Below, one piece after another: positions 9,952-22,596 of a DNA stretch of 64,000 nt. Within the stretch, counting starts at the first letter, position 1. Every line of letters starts with the position of its first letter. Made by a program: the position numbers and the translations under genes. A model generated the notes under the pieces. It ran no database searches, was not told the origin of the DNA, and saw nothing but the letters and a program-made list of their open reading frames with translations. The DNA is from Neoceratodus forsteri (lineage: Eukaryota > Chordata > Ceratodontiformes > Ceratodontidae): positions 167,652,501 to 167,716,500 of the forward strand of contig CM028131.1 in the NCBI GenBank assembly GCA_016271365.2, given 5' to 3'.

Positions 9952-12624
9952 TCAGGAAGGCTGTTCCATGCGTCCACCACCCTCTCTGTGAAAAAAATAC
10001 TTCCTCACATTGCTCCTGAGCCATCTGCTCTCTATCTTCAAATTGTGTCCTCTTGTTCTTGCACATCTCTTTTTCTGAAAGATGCTACCCTCTTGGACTT
10101 TGTTGATTCCACTGAGGTACTTAAACTTTTCTATCATGTCCCCCCTCTCCCTCCTTTCCTCAAGGGTATACATATTAAGCTCCTTTAGTCTCTCCTCATA
10201 TGGCTTCTCTTGCAGACCCTGCACCATTTTAGTTGCCCTCCTCTGAACTGCCTCCATCCTGTCTTTGTCCTTGCGGAGATGGGATCTCCAGAACTGGATG
10301 CAGTACTCCAGATGGGGTCTCACCAACTGTCTGTACAGGGGGATAACAACTTCCTGTTTTCTGCTGGTGATACCTCTCCCTATACATCCCAGTATCCCCC
10401 CAGCCCTCCCTACTGCCTTCTGGCATTGCTTGCCAACCTAAGGTCATCTGATATGATTAACCCTAGGTCTCTTTCCATTTTTGTTGTTGTTACTACCTCC
10501 CCCCAACTGTGTAATCTTCCCCTGGGTTATTGTTTCCCAGGTGCATTACTTTGCACTTCTTTACATTGAATCCAAGCTGACATACTTCTGACCATTCCTC
10601 CAACCTTGCCAAGTCACTTCTCATCCTTTCCACGCCTCCTTGTGTATCAACCCTGTTGCAGATCTTTGTGTCATCTGCAAAGAGGCATACTTTTCCTTCC
10701 AGTCCCTCTGCAGTGTCACTTATAAAGACATTAAAAAGGACTGGACCCAGTACTGAACCATGTGGTACCCCACTAGTAACCCCTCTTTCTTCAGAGTGGA
10801 CTCCATTTACAATTAACATCAGTGTCCAGTTGTTCAGCCAATGTTTTACCCAGGCTACCACCTTGGGACCCAGTCCCAGGTTGGTTAATTTGACTACTAA
10901 TATTTTGTGTGGGACTGTGTCAAATGCCTTGCTAAAGTCTAGGTAGGCCATGTCCACAGCCCCTCCCTGGTTTACTACTTTGGTCACCCAGTCCAAGAAA
11001 TCAATTAGATTAGTCAGACATGACCTTCCCACTGTGAACCCATGCTGCCTTGGGTCCTGTGCCCTACTGACCTCTAGGTACTCAACAATTCTTTCCTTCA
11101 GAAGTGATTCCATCACTTTCCCTACCACAGAGGTCAAACTGACAGGTCTATAGTTTCCTGCCTCCGTCTTGGTCCCACTTTTGTGAAGGGGAATCACATC
11201 CACCTTCTTCCAGTCCTCAGGTACCACACCATCCTCCAATGATTTGTTAAAAAGCATAGTCATCGATGTCACTAGTTCTCTGCTTAATTCTTTTAGAATT
11301 CTGGGGTGAATTCCATCTGGCCCCATTGCTTTGTCCACCTTCAGTTTTAAGAGTTTTTTCAGAACCCTTTCTTCTGTGAAAGGACTGGGATCAATCCCCT
11401 CTCCAGAGTGCTTCTGTTAATTGGATTAGGCACCTCCCCCACTTCCTATTTTGTGAATACTGAACAGAAGTATTCATTCAGTATCCCTGCTTTATCACTG
11501 TCACTCTCTGCCCACCCACCATCCATTCTATTCAGCCTCACTATCCCTCCCTTTGTCTTTCTACACTCCCTGATATACCTATAAAAGGTTTTATCCCCCC
11601 TTCTTAACTGAGTTAGCTATCTTTTCCTGAGTTTGTGCCTTTGCTATTCTGACTATCCTCCCTGCTTCCTTCTGCCTTAACTGGTACAGTTCTCTGTCCT
11701 GCTCCTTCTGTGTTTCCTTATACTTCCTAAATGCTATCTTTTTCTCCTTAACCTTCACTGCCACCTCTTTTGAGAACCATAGTGTTTTTTTCTTTCATTT
11801 TGATTTGTTTATTTGCTTCACACACAAAGGCTTGTTGCCTCTGTGATGGCAGTTTTGATATTTCCCCATTGTTGCTCCACCTCTCCTTCTAGCCTGTTTG
11901 CTAGTGCTTTTCTAAGGCACTCTCCCATCTTGCCAAAGTCAGCCCTCCTGAAGTCCAGAACCCTCACTTTTGTATGGCTAGACTCTGTAGCAGAGTTTAT
12001 TGTGAACCACACTGGTGGTCACTTGTTCCCAAATGGCTACCCACTTCTAGATCTGAGATCATCTCACTGTCCCCATTTGAGAGTATGAGGTCTAAGATTG
12101 CTCCCTCACGAGTGGGTTCCAAAACTAGCTGTTTGAGGCATGCCACCTGAAGGGCATCAAGAATGGCCCTGCTTTTGGATGTGGCTGCTGGAAAGGTGCT
12201 CCAGTTAACATCTGGCATGTTAAGGTCCCCCATCAACAGTATATCTCCTTTCTCTGCCATCCTATGTATGCCTTAATCATATCCTTGTCCATTCCCTCCC
12301 CCTGACATGGGGGTCTATATACAACCCTTATGCGGATTGTGGTGCCATTTCCAGTCTCTAAGGTGACCCACAGTGCCTCCTCCCCTCCCTGTTTACTCTT
12401 TTGTTCAGTTGCTTTTATCCCTTCCCTTACATAGAGAGCTACTCCCCCCCTCTCCTGCCCTCCCTGTCTCTCCTGTAGGTTGTGTACCCTGGTATGTTAA
12501 CATCCCAGCCACGGTTCTCTGTGTACCATGTTTCTATGACTGTTACACTATCCAGGCATCCCTCTTCCATCAAGGCCAGAAGTTTAGGGAGCTTGTTGCC
12601 CAGACTACGGGCATTGGTACTCAT
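9952..12624 (-). pseudogene. CR1-B ORF2: endonuclease-reverse transcriptase, broken
   Basis: The ORF starts at 12624 with STNARSLGNKLPKLL, the CR1 endonuclease N terminus. GDLNMPDVNWS (about 12220) and GTSDHQ (about 12010) keep the catalytic Asp-Asn and Asp-His residues. The RT core is in the longest open part, 11338-10493: GPDGIHPRILKEL, QHGFTVGRSC, AYLDFSKAFDTVPH and LFADDTKIC are all present, so the RT active-site residues survive. The C-terminal part is at 10326-9952. Frameshifts lie near 12440, 11990, 11800, 10490 and 10300. Confidence 0.88.
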
Positions 12625-12853
12625 TACCCTCCATTTCTTGATGGCCTTACCTCTTTTTGCCCCATCTCTGTCCTTATTGCATTTGTCACTTTCTCCATTT
12701 ACCCAGCGCTTCTCCCTATTGACATCTCTATGTTGGTGTCTACCTCACTTAGTACCCTGATATTTTGGGGGGCTAGGATTTCCCTGCTCCTTTCCAGTGC
12801 CTCCCCCCTTGGCTAGTTTAAATACTTGTCAATGAAGTGTTTAAACCTATCAC

Positions 12854-13738
12854 CTAGGATCCTGGTTCCCCTCCTGGACAGATGCAGACCATCATGCCAG
12901 TATAGGCCTGCATCCCTCCAGGTGGACCCCAGTCTCCAATGAAGCCAAATCCCTGACCTCTGCACCAGTTTTTCAACCACTGATTGAATCCCATGGTGTA
13001 TAGCACCCTAGCCTCACCTGTGCCATAGACAGGCAGCACCTCTGAGAACGTTACCGTGTGTGCTATTTGTCTAAGGCCCCTCCTCATCTCCCCAAATGCT
13101 TCTTGCACTGCTCTGATCCCTTTCTTAGCCAGGTCATTTGTCCCTAGGTGGACAATGACATCCAGCTCCCTCCCCTGTACAGCTGCTCCTGTGATCCTGA
13201 GGATTCGCTCCCTGTCTCTCCAAGCCATGGCGCCAGGCAGGCACCTCACCTCCCTCTCCCCTTCCTCCCCCAGTTCTACCTTCCTAACCATGGAGTCCCC
13301 CACCAGGAGTTGTTTCCTTCCCCTGTGGGGGTCCCATGCCACCCTCCTTTGGGTCTCCTTTGTGGAGGTTCCCAGCATCCTCCTTGGTCTCCACTGTGGG
13401 TGCCTCCATAGAGGAACCACACTTTTCTAGAACGGCATAGAAATTGTGGAGAGGTACAATTGGAGGGATGAGCCTCTGTTCCACCACCCTCACCCTCCTT
13501 GAGCCCACTGTGGTCCAACCACTCCTCTTTCTGGCAACCTCTGAGGCAACGGCAGTTACATTGGTGGTCCCTGGATGGAAGAGGAAGTCCCACAAATCCT
13601 GGCCAACTCAGCCTGGAGATAAGCCACCTCCTCCCTCAGCCCAGAGAGGTGTCTGCAGATGGGACAACACTGCATCCTCCAAAACATCTCCCAGAAGACT
13701 GCTGCTCCACAGCCACTGCACTGCACCACTCCCATCAT
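12854..13738 (-). pseudogene. CR1-B ORF1: zinc ribbon, coiled coil and SGNH esterase
   Basis: ORF1 proteins of CR1 elements bind nucleic acid and carry an esterase of uncertain purpose. Reading down from the ATG at 13738, a CxxC...CxxC zinc ribbon (CSGCG and CPIC) is followed by a short leucine-rich coiled coil (LREEVAYLQAEL). A proline- and charge-rich linker follows in a shifted frame (about 13595-13330). Then comes an SGNH hydrolase-like domain with GDS (about 13310) and GTND (about 13145). A stop near 13556 and frame changes near 13575 and 13330 interrupt it. The catalytic serine and the GTND block remain readable. Confidence 0.83.
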
Positions 13739-14125
13739 GTCTTTTTCTGGCCCCCTAACTGTTAGTTATTTGGAATACTTACTCTTTCCTCTGTTTGTTT
13801 ATTTCTTTCTTTTTTTTCTTCTCTCCCTACTTACTTACTTACTGCCTCTGCACCCTTTTATCTCCTGACCTTTCTGTTCTGAGACAAGAAGTTCCTGTAT
13901 TTCTCAGTAGTCTCCTTACTTGCTCAGAGTCACACCTCCAGCAGCTGGGGGGGATGGAGAGCTACTGTTGCCCTTCTAGGATGGTGAGTCTTTGGTGGCT
14001 CTGTGATCACTCACTTCCTGCTCCCAAACAGGAAGTTCCTGTTGTCAGTTAAATCCTGTGCCTATAAAAATAGAACTGGTTTACGGTGGGGGTAGAGGGG
14101 AGGGAAGGAGGGCAATATAGTCCCA

Positions 14126-14501
14126 GTAGAGAAGTTTTACTTATACCAGTAGCTCCTTCCTCCTGGAGTTCTGTCTGTCCTCTGACAGAAGCTATCTAGG
14201 GCAGTATTTATATCTGGTCTTAACCTGGCTCCTTCTAGCTAAGCCACTCCCCCTACTTTGCAAATCTTTCTACACTTAATTAATTTTACAGATAACAATT
14301 CCCTTCTGACACCTGTGACAAGCACCTAGATAAGTACACAGATAACAGATAGCAATTTACTTCAACTACCTCTGACAAACACACCAACTCTTTTTTTTTA
14401 CCCTTAATTGAAGGTCCCAGTACAAGAGATCTAGTTCTTAGTCCCATAGAGAAGTTTTAGTTATACCAGTAGCTCCTTCCTCCTGGAGTTCTGTCTGTCC
14501 T
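14126..14501 (-). repeat. Duplicated 5' UTR segment of CR1-B
   Basis: A ~55 bp block (14126-14180, starting TCCCAGTAGAGAAG) recurs at 14444-14501 with few changes, about 316 bp further out. The outer copy marks the 5' end of CR1-B, where L2 sequence resumes. A repeated 5' UTR unit suggests a duplicated promoter module. Confidence 0.65.
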
Positions 14502-15262
14502 TGCTGCTTGCCCTATTGGCCCCTTATTCAACACACCACTGTGACCTCTATCACTCCCTTGGTTGACTCTGCTTAAAAGGATGCTTTGACTATACACATG
14601 CCTGTCTTATGGACACCACCCTTAGATAGGGTAACATTTCTCCCCCTCTAGCCTCTTCAACTTTAGAACCCCAACTAGGAATCTCTGCTTGTCTGCTATT
14701 CTCACCCTTGAGGTACCTAGAACTACCAGCATGGGTGGGTGAACTCTATCTGTGGCAGCCCCCTCTCTGTGGAATAGTCTGCCCTACATTCTAACCCTCA
14801 TCAAAACTTCAAACTTAACCTCAAATCCCGGCTCCTAGACAAAGATAGCTGCAACTGCCCTGCTCGATAGCACCTCTTCCACCTGCCTGTTCTATCGATT
14901 TTCCTCTGCTAACCTTTTCTCCTCATTCTTCTTGCCCCTTTTTGTTATTAGGCATCATAAGTAATCTCTCATGTACTGGGGGGTGGTCTATCTGGTGGTT
15001 ACATATGGCATTGTATCTCTGTACGCATGCCTAACTTTTCTGCCTTTTGGAATATTTATTTGTTACTGTTATTTACTACCGAATGGATTCTGTTGCTTTA
15101 GACTCACCTATGAGTAATTCTCATCGTATGCTAGCTATGATGTAATATCTATGTTTTTTCCTTTGTAATGTTCTTCTTGTGCCTTCTGGCCCTGGTTGTG
15201 CCTGTAAATGGTCTTACCTACCCAGTTATTAAAGTCATAAATAAATAAATAAACAAACACTA
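14502..15262 (+). mobile_element. L2-type LINE, second part with 3' end
   Basis: Continues the L2 element after CR1-B. A translated segment with YHSLGWL (about 14560) is the conserved L2 C-terminal motif. The rest is decayed 3' coding sequence and 3' UTR. It ends in a short TAAA/AAAT microsatellite-like tail (about 15237-15258), a usual L2 end. Joining 9743 to 14502 restores the expected order of motifs. Confidence 0.8.
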
Positions 15263-16449
15263 ACACAAATGCCCCTTAATTCAGCTTTCTGCGACAAACA
15301 CAGCAGTCAAATGATATTCTACACTTTGTAGCTCTTATGCCAGATGTGCAAAAGCAACAAAAACAGATCCAACATATAAAGTTAATTGAGATGTGCCTTA
15401 TTACTAAATATTTATTTCTATATTTCGGGACTGCAGTTCACTGCAACTCTCCTATGTCTTCAGGGGATCATCATGCTCCAGCTGCCCCTTGTTCACACAC
15501 ACTGGCTCTGCCTGACCATCTCTGTCTCAGACCCTAGTTTCATCTTCCCAATTCCTCTGGCATCCCCTCCATAACAGAACCCCAGTGCAGCAACATATCC
15601 CCACAGTACTGACCACTGGGAAGCACAGTCATAGTCAAGTTACCACTATCATCACTTCTGCCTTTAGTTATTCCACAAATATCCACTATCACTATGACTA
15701 AAAGCAGAACATAAGAAATGACCCAGGCAGGCCACACCTGACAATCCTAACTGTCATGCAGTGTAAGTGGACTGTGCCATTTTTGTGGTCAGAGATCGAG
15801 TTACCACTTACCATGATGTCCCACCCACCACCCACTGAGCTGTTCTCAGCCTCCATCCAGACTATTGGTGACCAATGCCACCACCTGCTTCCCTTCACAT
15901 TAGTCTTCAACTTACTTAAGTCTCTGCTTTGGACCTCTGGTACTGGCAAGGCTCAGTTTCACATTTTTCTCCATTTTACATTCTCTGTCATGTACACCTC
16001 CTTCAAGTACTGCTCTGCTTGCTGCTCTAACTGGACCTCCTGGGCAAACAGAGACCAGTGGTGCACACATGAAACTTTGGACTTGGAGAACATCAAAAAG
16101 GGTTGCTGACTAAATGGCATCAAATCCAACAGACACTGCCGGATGATCACTCTGCACAGTTGCCATTGCCTAATATTGATTCACAACATTCAGTGGCTGA
16201 CAGGCAGGGCAATATGAGAGGTCACCAGTCACAGTGCGTTACATCACATTGGGGCAAATGGTTGAACCCCCCCATACTGATTCAGAGAAATGAGGAGTCT
16301 TGGACCAAGTCCAGTAACATCCCAGCAAAAAAAAAAAAAAAAAAAAATCAATGCTGTGCATGTGGGCAGAGAAAAAAAAACATCTGATTAAAGGGCCCCA
16401 AAGAATGTGAGGGTCCTATGCCCAGGTGTACTTTGTGACAGTGCCCTGT
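15263..16449. other. Unassigned sequence with a poly(A) run
   Basis: I see no gene or terminal repeat here. A run of about 22 A residues at 16326-16347 and a second A run at 16371-16380 flank a GTGGGCAGAG segment; they could be the tail of an old retro-insert, but no recognisable body precedes them. Short open frames have no known motifs. Confidence 0.45.
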
Positions 16450-17784
16450 GTGGATTACTTAAAGAATAGTGGGCTGCAGGACAGCAAGCAGCATAGGTTT
16501 GGATCAGGGAGGCCATGCCAGACCAACAAGACAGTGGTTTTTGACTGGGTCACTAAGGTGCTAGACAGAGGACTGGCAGTAGATTTGCTCAACTTTGACT
16601 TCAGCAAGGCCTTTGATTTGGTACCACACAAGCCACTGCTGAAAACGCTGAAGGGCTTAGGAGTGGAGGTGAGTTTAATGAGTTGGGTAGGAAATTGGCT
16701 TGGGGGAAGCAATAGAGAATGTTAGTGAATGGGGTCAAGTCAGGGTATAGGGAGGTCACAAGGCTGCTGCTGCAGGGATGAGTCCTGCAACCTGACCTAT
16801 TCAATATGTTCATCAGTAAGGTAGGGGAAGGTATCTGGAGCAAGCTATCTCTCTTTGCTGATGACCCAAAGCTTTCTGACAGGGCAGATCATGAGGAAGG
16901 TGTACAGGAGTTCAAGGTGGACCTACAGATATTGGAGAGATGGTCAAAGACCCAGCAGTTGAGATGTGATGCCAAAAAGTGCAAAGTATACCACTTTGGG
17001 AGGCAGAACTCACACACATAATAGTGGACGGAAGGGTTTTGGCTGGCTACTTCAACAGAGGAGTTGGATCTGGGAGTTATAATCAGTGACTCTCTCTAGC
17101 GAATGACTTACTGTAACAAAGCCTATAACAAGTTATCAAGGATGCTGGGGAGTAAAGGGAGGGGTTTTGTTAGTAAGAGAAGTCAGGTGATACTACCCCT
17201 TTACAGATACCCAGTGAGGCCTCATCTGGAGTCCACACCTGAGGATGGACATAGACAGACTGGAATCAGTGCAGAGGAGGTTGCTCAAGATGATTCAGGG
17301 CCAGCAAAGCAGATCTTATGAGGAATGGCTGGTAGCCCCAAATATGCACTCACTGGAGGCCAGGTGTGAAAGGAGGGACATGACAAAAACATATAAGTTT
17401 CTGAGGGGTATAAACAGGGTGAATAGTTAGGACCTATTTTTAAGGATAGGGACACAGTCACCAGGGGGTGCAGTTGGTGGTTCATTAGGGACAAGTTCAA
17501 GAAAGACATGACAAACATTTTACTTCACAGAAAGGTTGGTGGAACTATGAAATAGAGTGCCAGTGGAAGTGTTGGGGCAGCTACCCTAAATGGGTTTAAA
17601 CATGGCTGGGACAGGGCAAGGGGACTCATAGTCCTTAGGAGGGTGACAAAACATGATTGGGGTGAGTGAGCAATGTAAGGGAAAATAATTCATAAGTACA
17701 GCAGGTCTGCATGGTGAGATAAACTACAGTAGTATGGACAGACCTGATTGACCCTTGGTCTCCATCTGCCATCAGATTATATGG
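16450..17784 (+). mobile_element. CR1 LINE, copy C (old, 5'-truncated)
   Basis: Plus-strand RT fragment, with QHRFGSGRPCQTN and DFSKAFDLVPHK (about 16490-16625), then a decayed FADD region (SLFADDPKL near 16855) and the C-terminal LESVQRRLLKMIQG segment (about 17253). The 3' end near 17784 has the CTGCCATCAGATTATATG ending of the GTATGTTC-type subfamily. It is the most diverged of the larger CR1 copies, with many stops. Confidence 0.82.
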
Positions 17785-17861
17785 ACCCTGTATTCAGAGC
17801 CAGCTGGATTCGTACGCATAATGGTGCACTGTGCAAATAAGTTGGGCTGGCTGGCTATGGA

Positions 17862-19200
17862 GCAATATTCAAACAGAATGAGCAATAGGAATAGACCACG
17901 CAATCTGTTTGAATAGCGGACCCCCGATGCAAGGCGCATGGCAAGCAGCCACCATGTATGACGCAGTGCATCCAGGGTGCCGGACTGAAGACAGCCCATA
18001 GGGGAATATGTGATGCATACCTGTATGCGCTGCAGCTCCCATGGGTGATATTCAGCCCAAAAATACAGATGAGCCTATTGGGCATGCATGGTGGAATGAG
18101 GCCATTTGCATGTTCATTATGTGCTCATCTGCATGGCTGCACTACTGTGCTGTGCACTGGCCTAGCCCGCCCCAGCCCTGATCACTGTTCAAGTAAATGT
18201 AAATCCCAAGCCCCATTTCCATAGCGTAGTGTCCCCCCAACAGCTCTGATCACTGTTCAAGTAAACGTAAATCCCGAGCCCCGTTTCCATAGTGTCATGT
18301 CCCCCCAGCATGATCACTGTTATAATAATGAAAATTCCCCTTCCCAAGCCCTGATCACTGTTAACAAAATGACTGTCCCCAATCCTGATTCCCTGGTGGT
18401 CTAGTCTAGTAATCTAGTGCTGCCCCTGAGTGGGTTAATGCCTAACAGGAAGGGGGGAAATCACTGTCCCCTATCCCAATTCCATGGTAGTCTAGTGGAC
18501 CCCACAGTGGTTCAGTGCCTAACAGAGTGAGGGATTGGGGGCCTTTTGAATACCAGTGGAGGGGACGGTTGTTTTGTTATATGATTTGGGCTCATGGAGA
18601 GAGGAATTCATCATTTTAACTGTGATCGGGGCTGGGGGGAGCACTAGACTACAAAGGAACTGGGATCGGGGACAGTCTTGTTATTAACAGTGATCAGGAC
18701 TTTGGGGGGTTGGGGACTAAACTATGGAACCGGGGCTCAGGATTTACCTTTACTTAAACAATGATTGGGGCTGGGAGAACACTACACTACGGAAATGGGG
18801 CTCAGGATTTACGTTTACTTGAACAGTGATCAGAACTGAGGGTCACTACATTATGGAACTGGGGCTCAGGATTTTCATTTACTGCAAGAGTGATTTGGAG
18901 CTGGGGGACACTACACTATGGAACCTGGGCTTGGAATTTCATTTACTTGAACAGTGATCGGGCTGGGGGACACTACACAGCTAGCCATTATTATGCTTGA
19001 GGGTTTCAGTGTTTGAGGCCAAGCTTATGCATGGGGACCCCTCATTTGCATAGACACATCACACAATATTGTGTGCAGCGGCACAGTAGGGGTCCACGGT
19101 GCATCAATGGCCTTTGAATAGCACACCCCAATGGCCTCATAGTCCTGAGATGCACGGTACATCCAGTAGCACCACGATCTGTCTGAATATGTGGGTCATG
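17862..19200. mobile_element. Fold-back (palindromic) element with internal tandem units
   Basis: The two halves are inverted copies around a centre near 18540. The left arm (18179-18420) holds units of 41-68 bp, each opening TGATCACTGTT; the right arm (18570-18975) holds about five units in the opposite orientation, ending AACAGTGATC. The outer ends share an inverted TATTCAAACAG/CTGTCTGAATA motif (about 17868 and 19187). No open frame resembles a transposase, so it would be a non-autonomous fold-back element. Target duplications were not identified. Confidence 0.65.
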
Positions 19201-20283
19201 TATTTATTCCTACCATTGTCACTCGATCTAACTCAATCCATCCTGAATGAAGCAACTGTTACTCCCTCTTTGGAGCCCCCAGCTGACATGTTAAATTTAA
19301 CAACAAACTCAAACATTGAATGATCCATCTAGCATTAAAGTTACATGGAATTGAAACTATACCCCTTGCAATCATTGCTGTACTCTTGGACATACTTTCC
19401 ATCATAACTTACAGAAGCATAGTTTTTCTTCTGTGTGGAACACCACAGTCTTGATCTGCTACACCTTACCTTCTAGGGAGACACAACCCCACAAAATCAC
19501 CCAAGTCACATACCAATTCTGAGTTCCTGAAACCACATCCAGGCCCAGCAGGCTTATCTAGCCTCTAGCTCTTCCCAGAAAATACCTAACAACCACACTA
19601 CAAATCCTCCAGGCATCGGACGCTTAATCCCAGCTCACAAAGGATAACGTTTTTAGAATGCCCTGGAGCAAAGAAAACATACCTTCTGCAGAGCTCTGCA
19701 CACATTTATGTCTCCATACCTTGAGCTCTTGATGTCAGTGATGCAGGATTTCTCCTGGACTTTCTTTCCATATGGTCACACATGTCCTCAGGATACCATC
19801 CTCCAATCGCCTTGGAACTTCTTGCAGACTTGTACGGGTCTCGAACAACTCCACTGAAGGGAATCCCTCCCTCTCCAGCATCTTCACCCTCATTTGTGAT
19901 GTGAGACTATACAGTCTCAAATCTGCTCTATTTCTCATTTTTCTCTGCTTTTTTTCAACTCTGATCTTTGCTTTGGCTTCTCTGGCCTACTTCCTCAGCT
20001 AAGGGGTGCATCACCTATCTCAGTGAGAGGCACTGTAGTCTTTCTCTCTCTCTCTCTACTGTCTCTATTTTGTTTTGCTTAGTCTCTAACCCATAAGAGC
20101 TAAACAAGTGTTCTTTTCTTTCCCTCTTATACTATCTCACTGTAGAACCCCTGTTTTGTGAAGACACTAAACAAAGAGAGCATGTTTAGCAAGTTAATAC
20201 AGGCTATTGCAGACTCCCTGGAGCATGGAATACTTCATGCACAAACACACTTCTCTTAGAAATGGGCTAATTATTTAGAAACT
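19201..20283. other. Unassigned sequence
   Basis: No recognised gene. A (TC)n tract lies near 20043-20060. A minus-strand open frame at 19735-19938 (67 codons) is charged, but I do not recognise it. Confidence 0.45.
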
Positions 20284-21246
20284 CATATTCATAGCCAATA
20301 TCTCAAACAGGATCCAGAGTAGGATCCATCTGTTGGCAGACAATACTAAGATTAGAGCTGTGGTAGATGACATAGAGGGGTGGAGGGGGCTGCAGGAAGA
20401 CCCAACCAAACTACAGGAGTGGTCGGAGACATGGCAGTTGGGGTTCTACACAAAGAAGTGCAAGGTATTGCACTTTAGAGTGAGGAACCAGGGGAGAAAG
20501 TATCAGTTAGCAGGGGTACAGTTGGAAAGCTTCACTGAGGAAAAGGATCTAGGGGTACTAATAATGGGGAGTATGAACCACTCAGCTCAGTGCAGGAAGG
20601 TGGCTGCAAAGGCAAACAAGGTTCTGGGGTGCATAGCGAGGGGAATCTCCTCCAGGCACAAGGAAGTGATCCTTCCACTGCACAGGTCACTGTTATAATA
20701 ATGTCAGGCCACAGCTGGAACACTGCATGCAGTACTGGCATCTATTCCTGAAGAAGGGCATCAGATTGCTGGAGGGGTACAGCGTAGGGCAAAGATGATC
20801 CAGGGACTGAAAGGAAAATCCTATGAGGACAGGCTGTGAGAGCTGCATGTGTATCCCCTGGAAGAGAGGAGAGATAGGGAAGATATGATTGAAACCTTTA
20901 AGTACTTGAAGGGAGTAAACAGGACTAATACAGAAGGGATTCTTCAGATCAGAAGGGTGAGGGACATGAAAGGGCACCAGCTGAGGTTGAAGGGGGAGAG
21001 ATTCGGTAGGGAAATCAGGAGACCCTTTTTCACTGAAAAGGTAGTAGACAAGTGGAATACTCTGCCAGAGGAAGTGGTATCATGTGGAACAGAAGGAGGA
21101 TTTAAGAGGGGGTGGGGCAGAGTGAGGGGGGCTGTTATGAGGAGGGGATAGTGGGGCAGCTGCAAGTTGAGGGGCTAGCTATATAATCAAGCAGACTCAA
21201 TAGACTGTGATGCCAGTTTCTGCTGGCATTTTGTATGTTCATATGT
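20284..21246 (+). mobile_element. CR1 LINE, copy D (3' fragment)
   Basis: Begins within the RT at the FADD region (read as ADNTKIRAVVDD, the second catalytic aspartate changed to Asn) and continues through WQLGF, KKCKVLHF and the C-terminal domain (MYPLEERRDREDMIETFKYL, about 20850). The 3' end near 21246 has the TTCTGCTGGCATTTTGTATG ending of the GTATGTTC-type subfamily. The frame is open in 20333-20698 and 20849-21151 with a shift between. Confidence 0.85.
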
Positions 21247-22596
21247 AGAAACTGGTCTCAAACCCAGGCAGGGTGAGAGGCTGTTTACACCTCTATCCTT
21301 TCCCTTGTGGCAAGGGCTGGTCACTTGGATACCCCCTCCTAAGCCCTAGTCATCTCCCCACTCCACCTCTTCCTCATATTCACATAGTTTAAACTGTGAT
21401 CTGGTGCAGGACTGGGGGAGACTAGGTGGAGCAGCTTGCTTTATTTAGGATGATAGACTACCAACCAGACTACCTAGTGTCAAAGCTGATGAGCACTGTG
21501 CTGCCCCCTCCCTCCCAGTCACGCACCAAATTGCATGCTTAGTCATTCATGACATTGGTTTTTCTAGGGACTGGGAATGCAGCAAGAAGGGGAGAAGACT
21601 GAGTTTGTTGGAATCTTAGGAACTACTCCCTTCGAATTGTGCATTAGGAATCAGGGTGTGGTCTAAACATTCACATTATGGATCTTTGGAGACTGTGGTT
21701 TGTGCTAGCGAGGGGGGGATTGTTAAAGACAGTGTTACCTCCTGGCACAGTGCCTGGAGTCATCAATATTTATTTAAACTGGGAAGACTGAGAAGAAGTG
21801 GAATGTAGGATATGAAGCTGGGGAGACTGGATAGAAAGGGACTAGTTTCTACCACCATGTGGAGGGAGAGGGTTTTATTTTAATATTTTCAAAATGTTTT
21901 CTAATTCTTTGCCAAATGGCCAAATGCCAAATAACAAATTGCCATGTATCTTGGGTGCCAAATACAAGTACAGTACTCAAAGAGTATTCAAAAAAAGGGC
22001 ATTCACAAAATCCTTTTTGGCAGATGGTATCTGTATAAGTAAATGTTATCTTTTCTAATTTTCTACAAATGCATTTTTCTTAGAATGCTTGAAGCAGGAG
22101 ATCAGTTCTCTATACAACTTGCAGAAGTGTTCATAATAATTGTTGCCATGCTATTATAAATCAGAAAGAGTTGTGTCCAAGTGAAGTGTGAGTTATTCAG
22201 ATGAAATTGTCTACATAAAAAAATAAAAGGCAGCACTGTCTAGAAACCAGAATAACATATTTTCTTGCCTTTCCACACAAATAATTTCTGATGCAAAAAA
22301 AAAATATCAGACTTATTTTTTTTTGTAACCGATGTTCACTGCAGTAATTAAAAGTAATAACAAATTCAGACATAACGCTTGATATTTATATGGCTGAATG
22401 ACCTCAGGGGCATTTTCATAATGAGAATTTAGTCAATTTATTTATTAGACCTGCTATGTTTTCCAGCTTGTTTTAGTGCTATTTTAAATTAGGCTATTTC
22501 TTGCTACTGTATTTCAGTGTGAAAAAAATATAAAAATTTGTTTTTAAATTGGTTTATAGCTAGAGCAGGGAAAGGCAATGATATTTTTAGTCATTT
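21247..22596. other. Unassigned AT-rich sequence
   Basis: No gene or recognised repeat. Short poly(A)/poly(T) tracts lie near 22295 and 22315. Nothing here shows terminal repeats or a coding motif. Confidence 0.45.

Larger units (their letters stand above)
9751..14501 (-). mobile_element. CR1 LINE, copy B, nearly full length
   Basis: A 4.75 kb minus-strand CR1 with 5' UTR, ORF1, ORF2 and 3' tail, inserted into the L2 element. The 3' end (9751-9800) carries the TTTCTATG-type repeat on the minus strand followed by the conserved GGCAGATAAGGACCGC-like block seen in copies H, I, J, L and M. The 5' UTR contains a TATA-like TTTTTATAGG near 14065 shared with copy I. Reading frames are broken in many places. 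Confidence 0.9.

Noticed and set aside
19735..19938. Charged minus-strand frame, considered as an ORF1 remnant
   Set aside because: No zinc ribbon, esterase or RT motif, and flanks show no LINE sequence.
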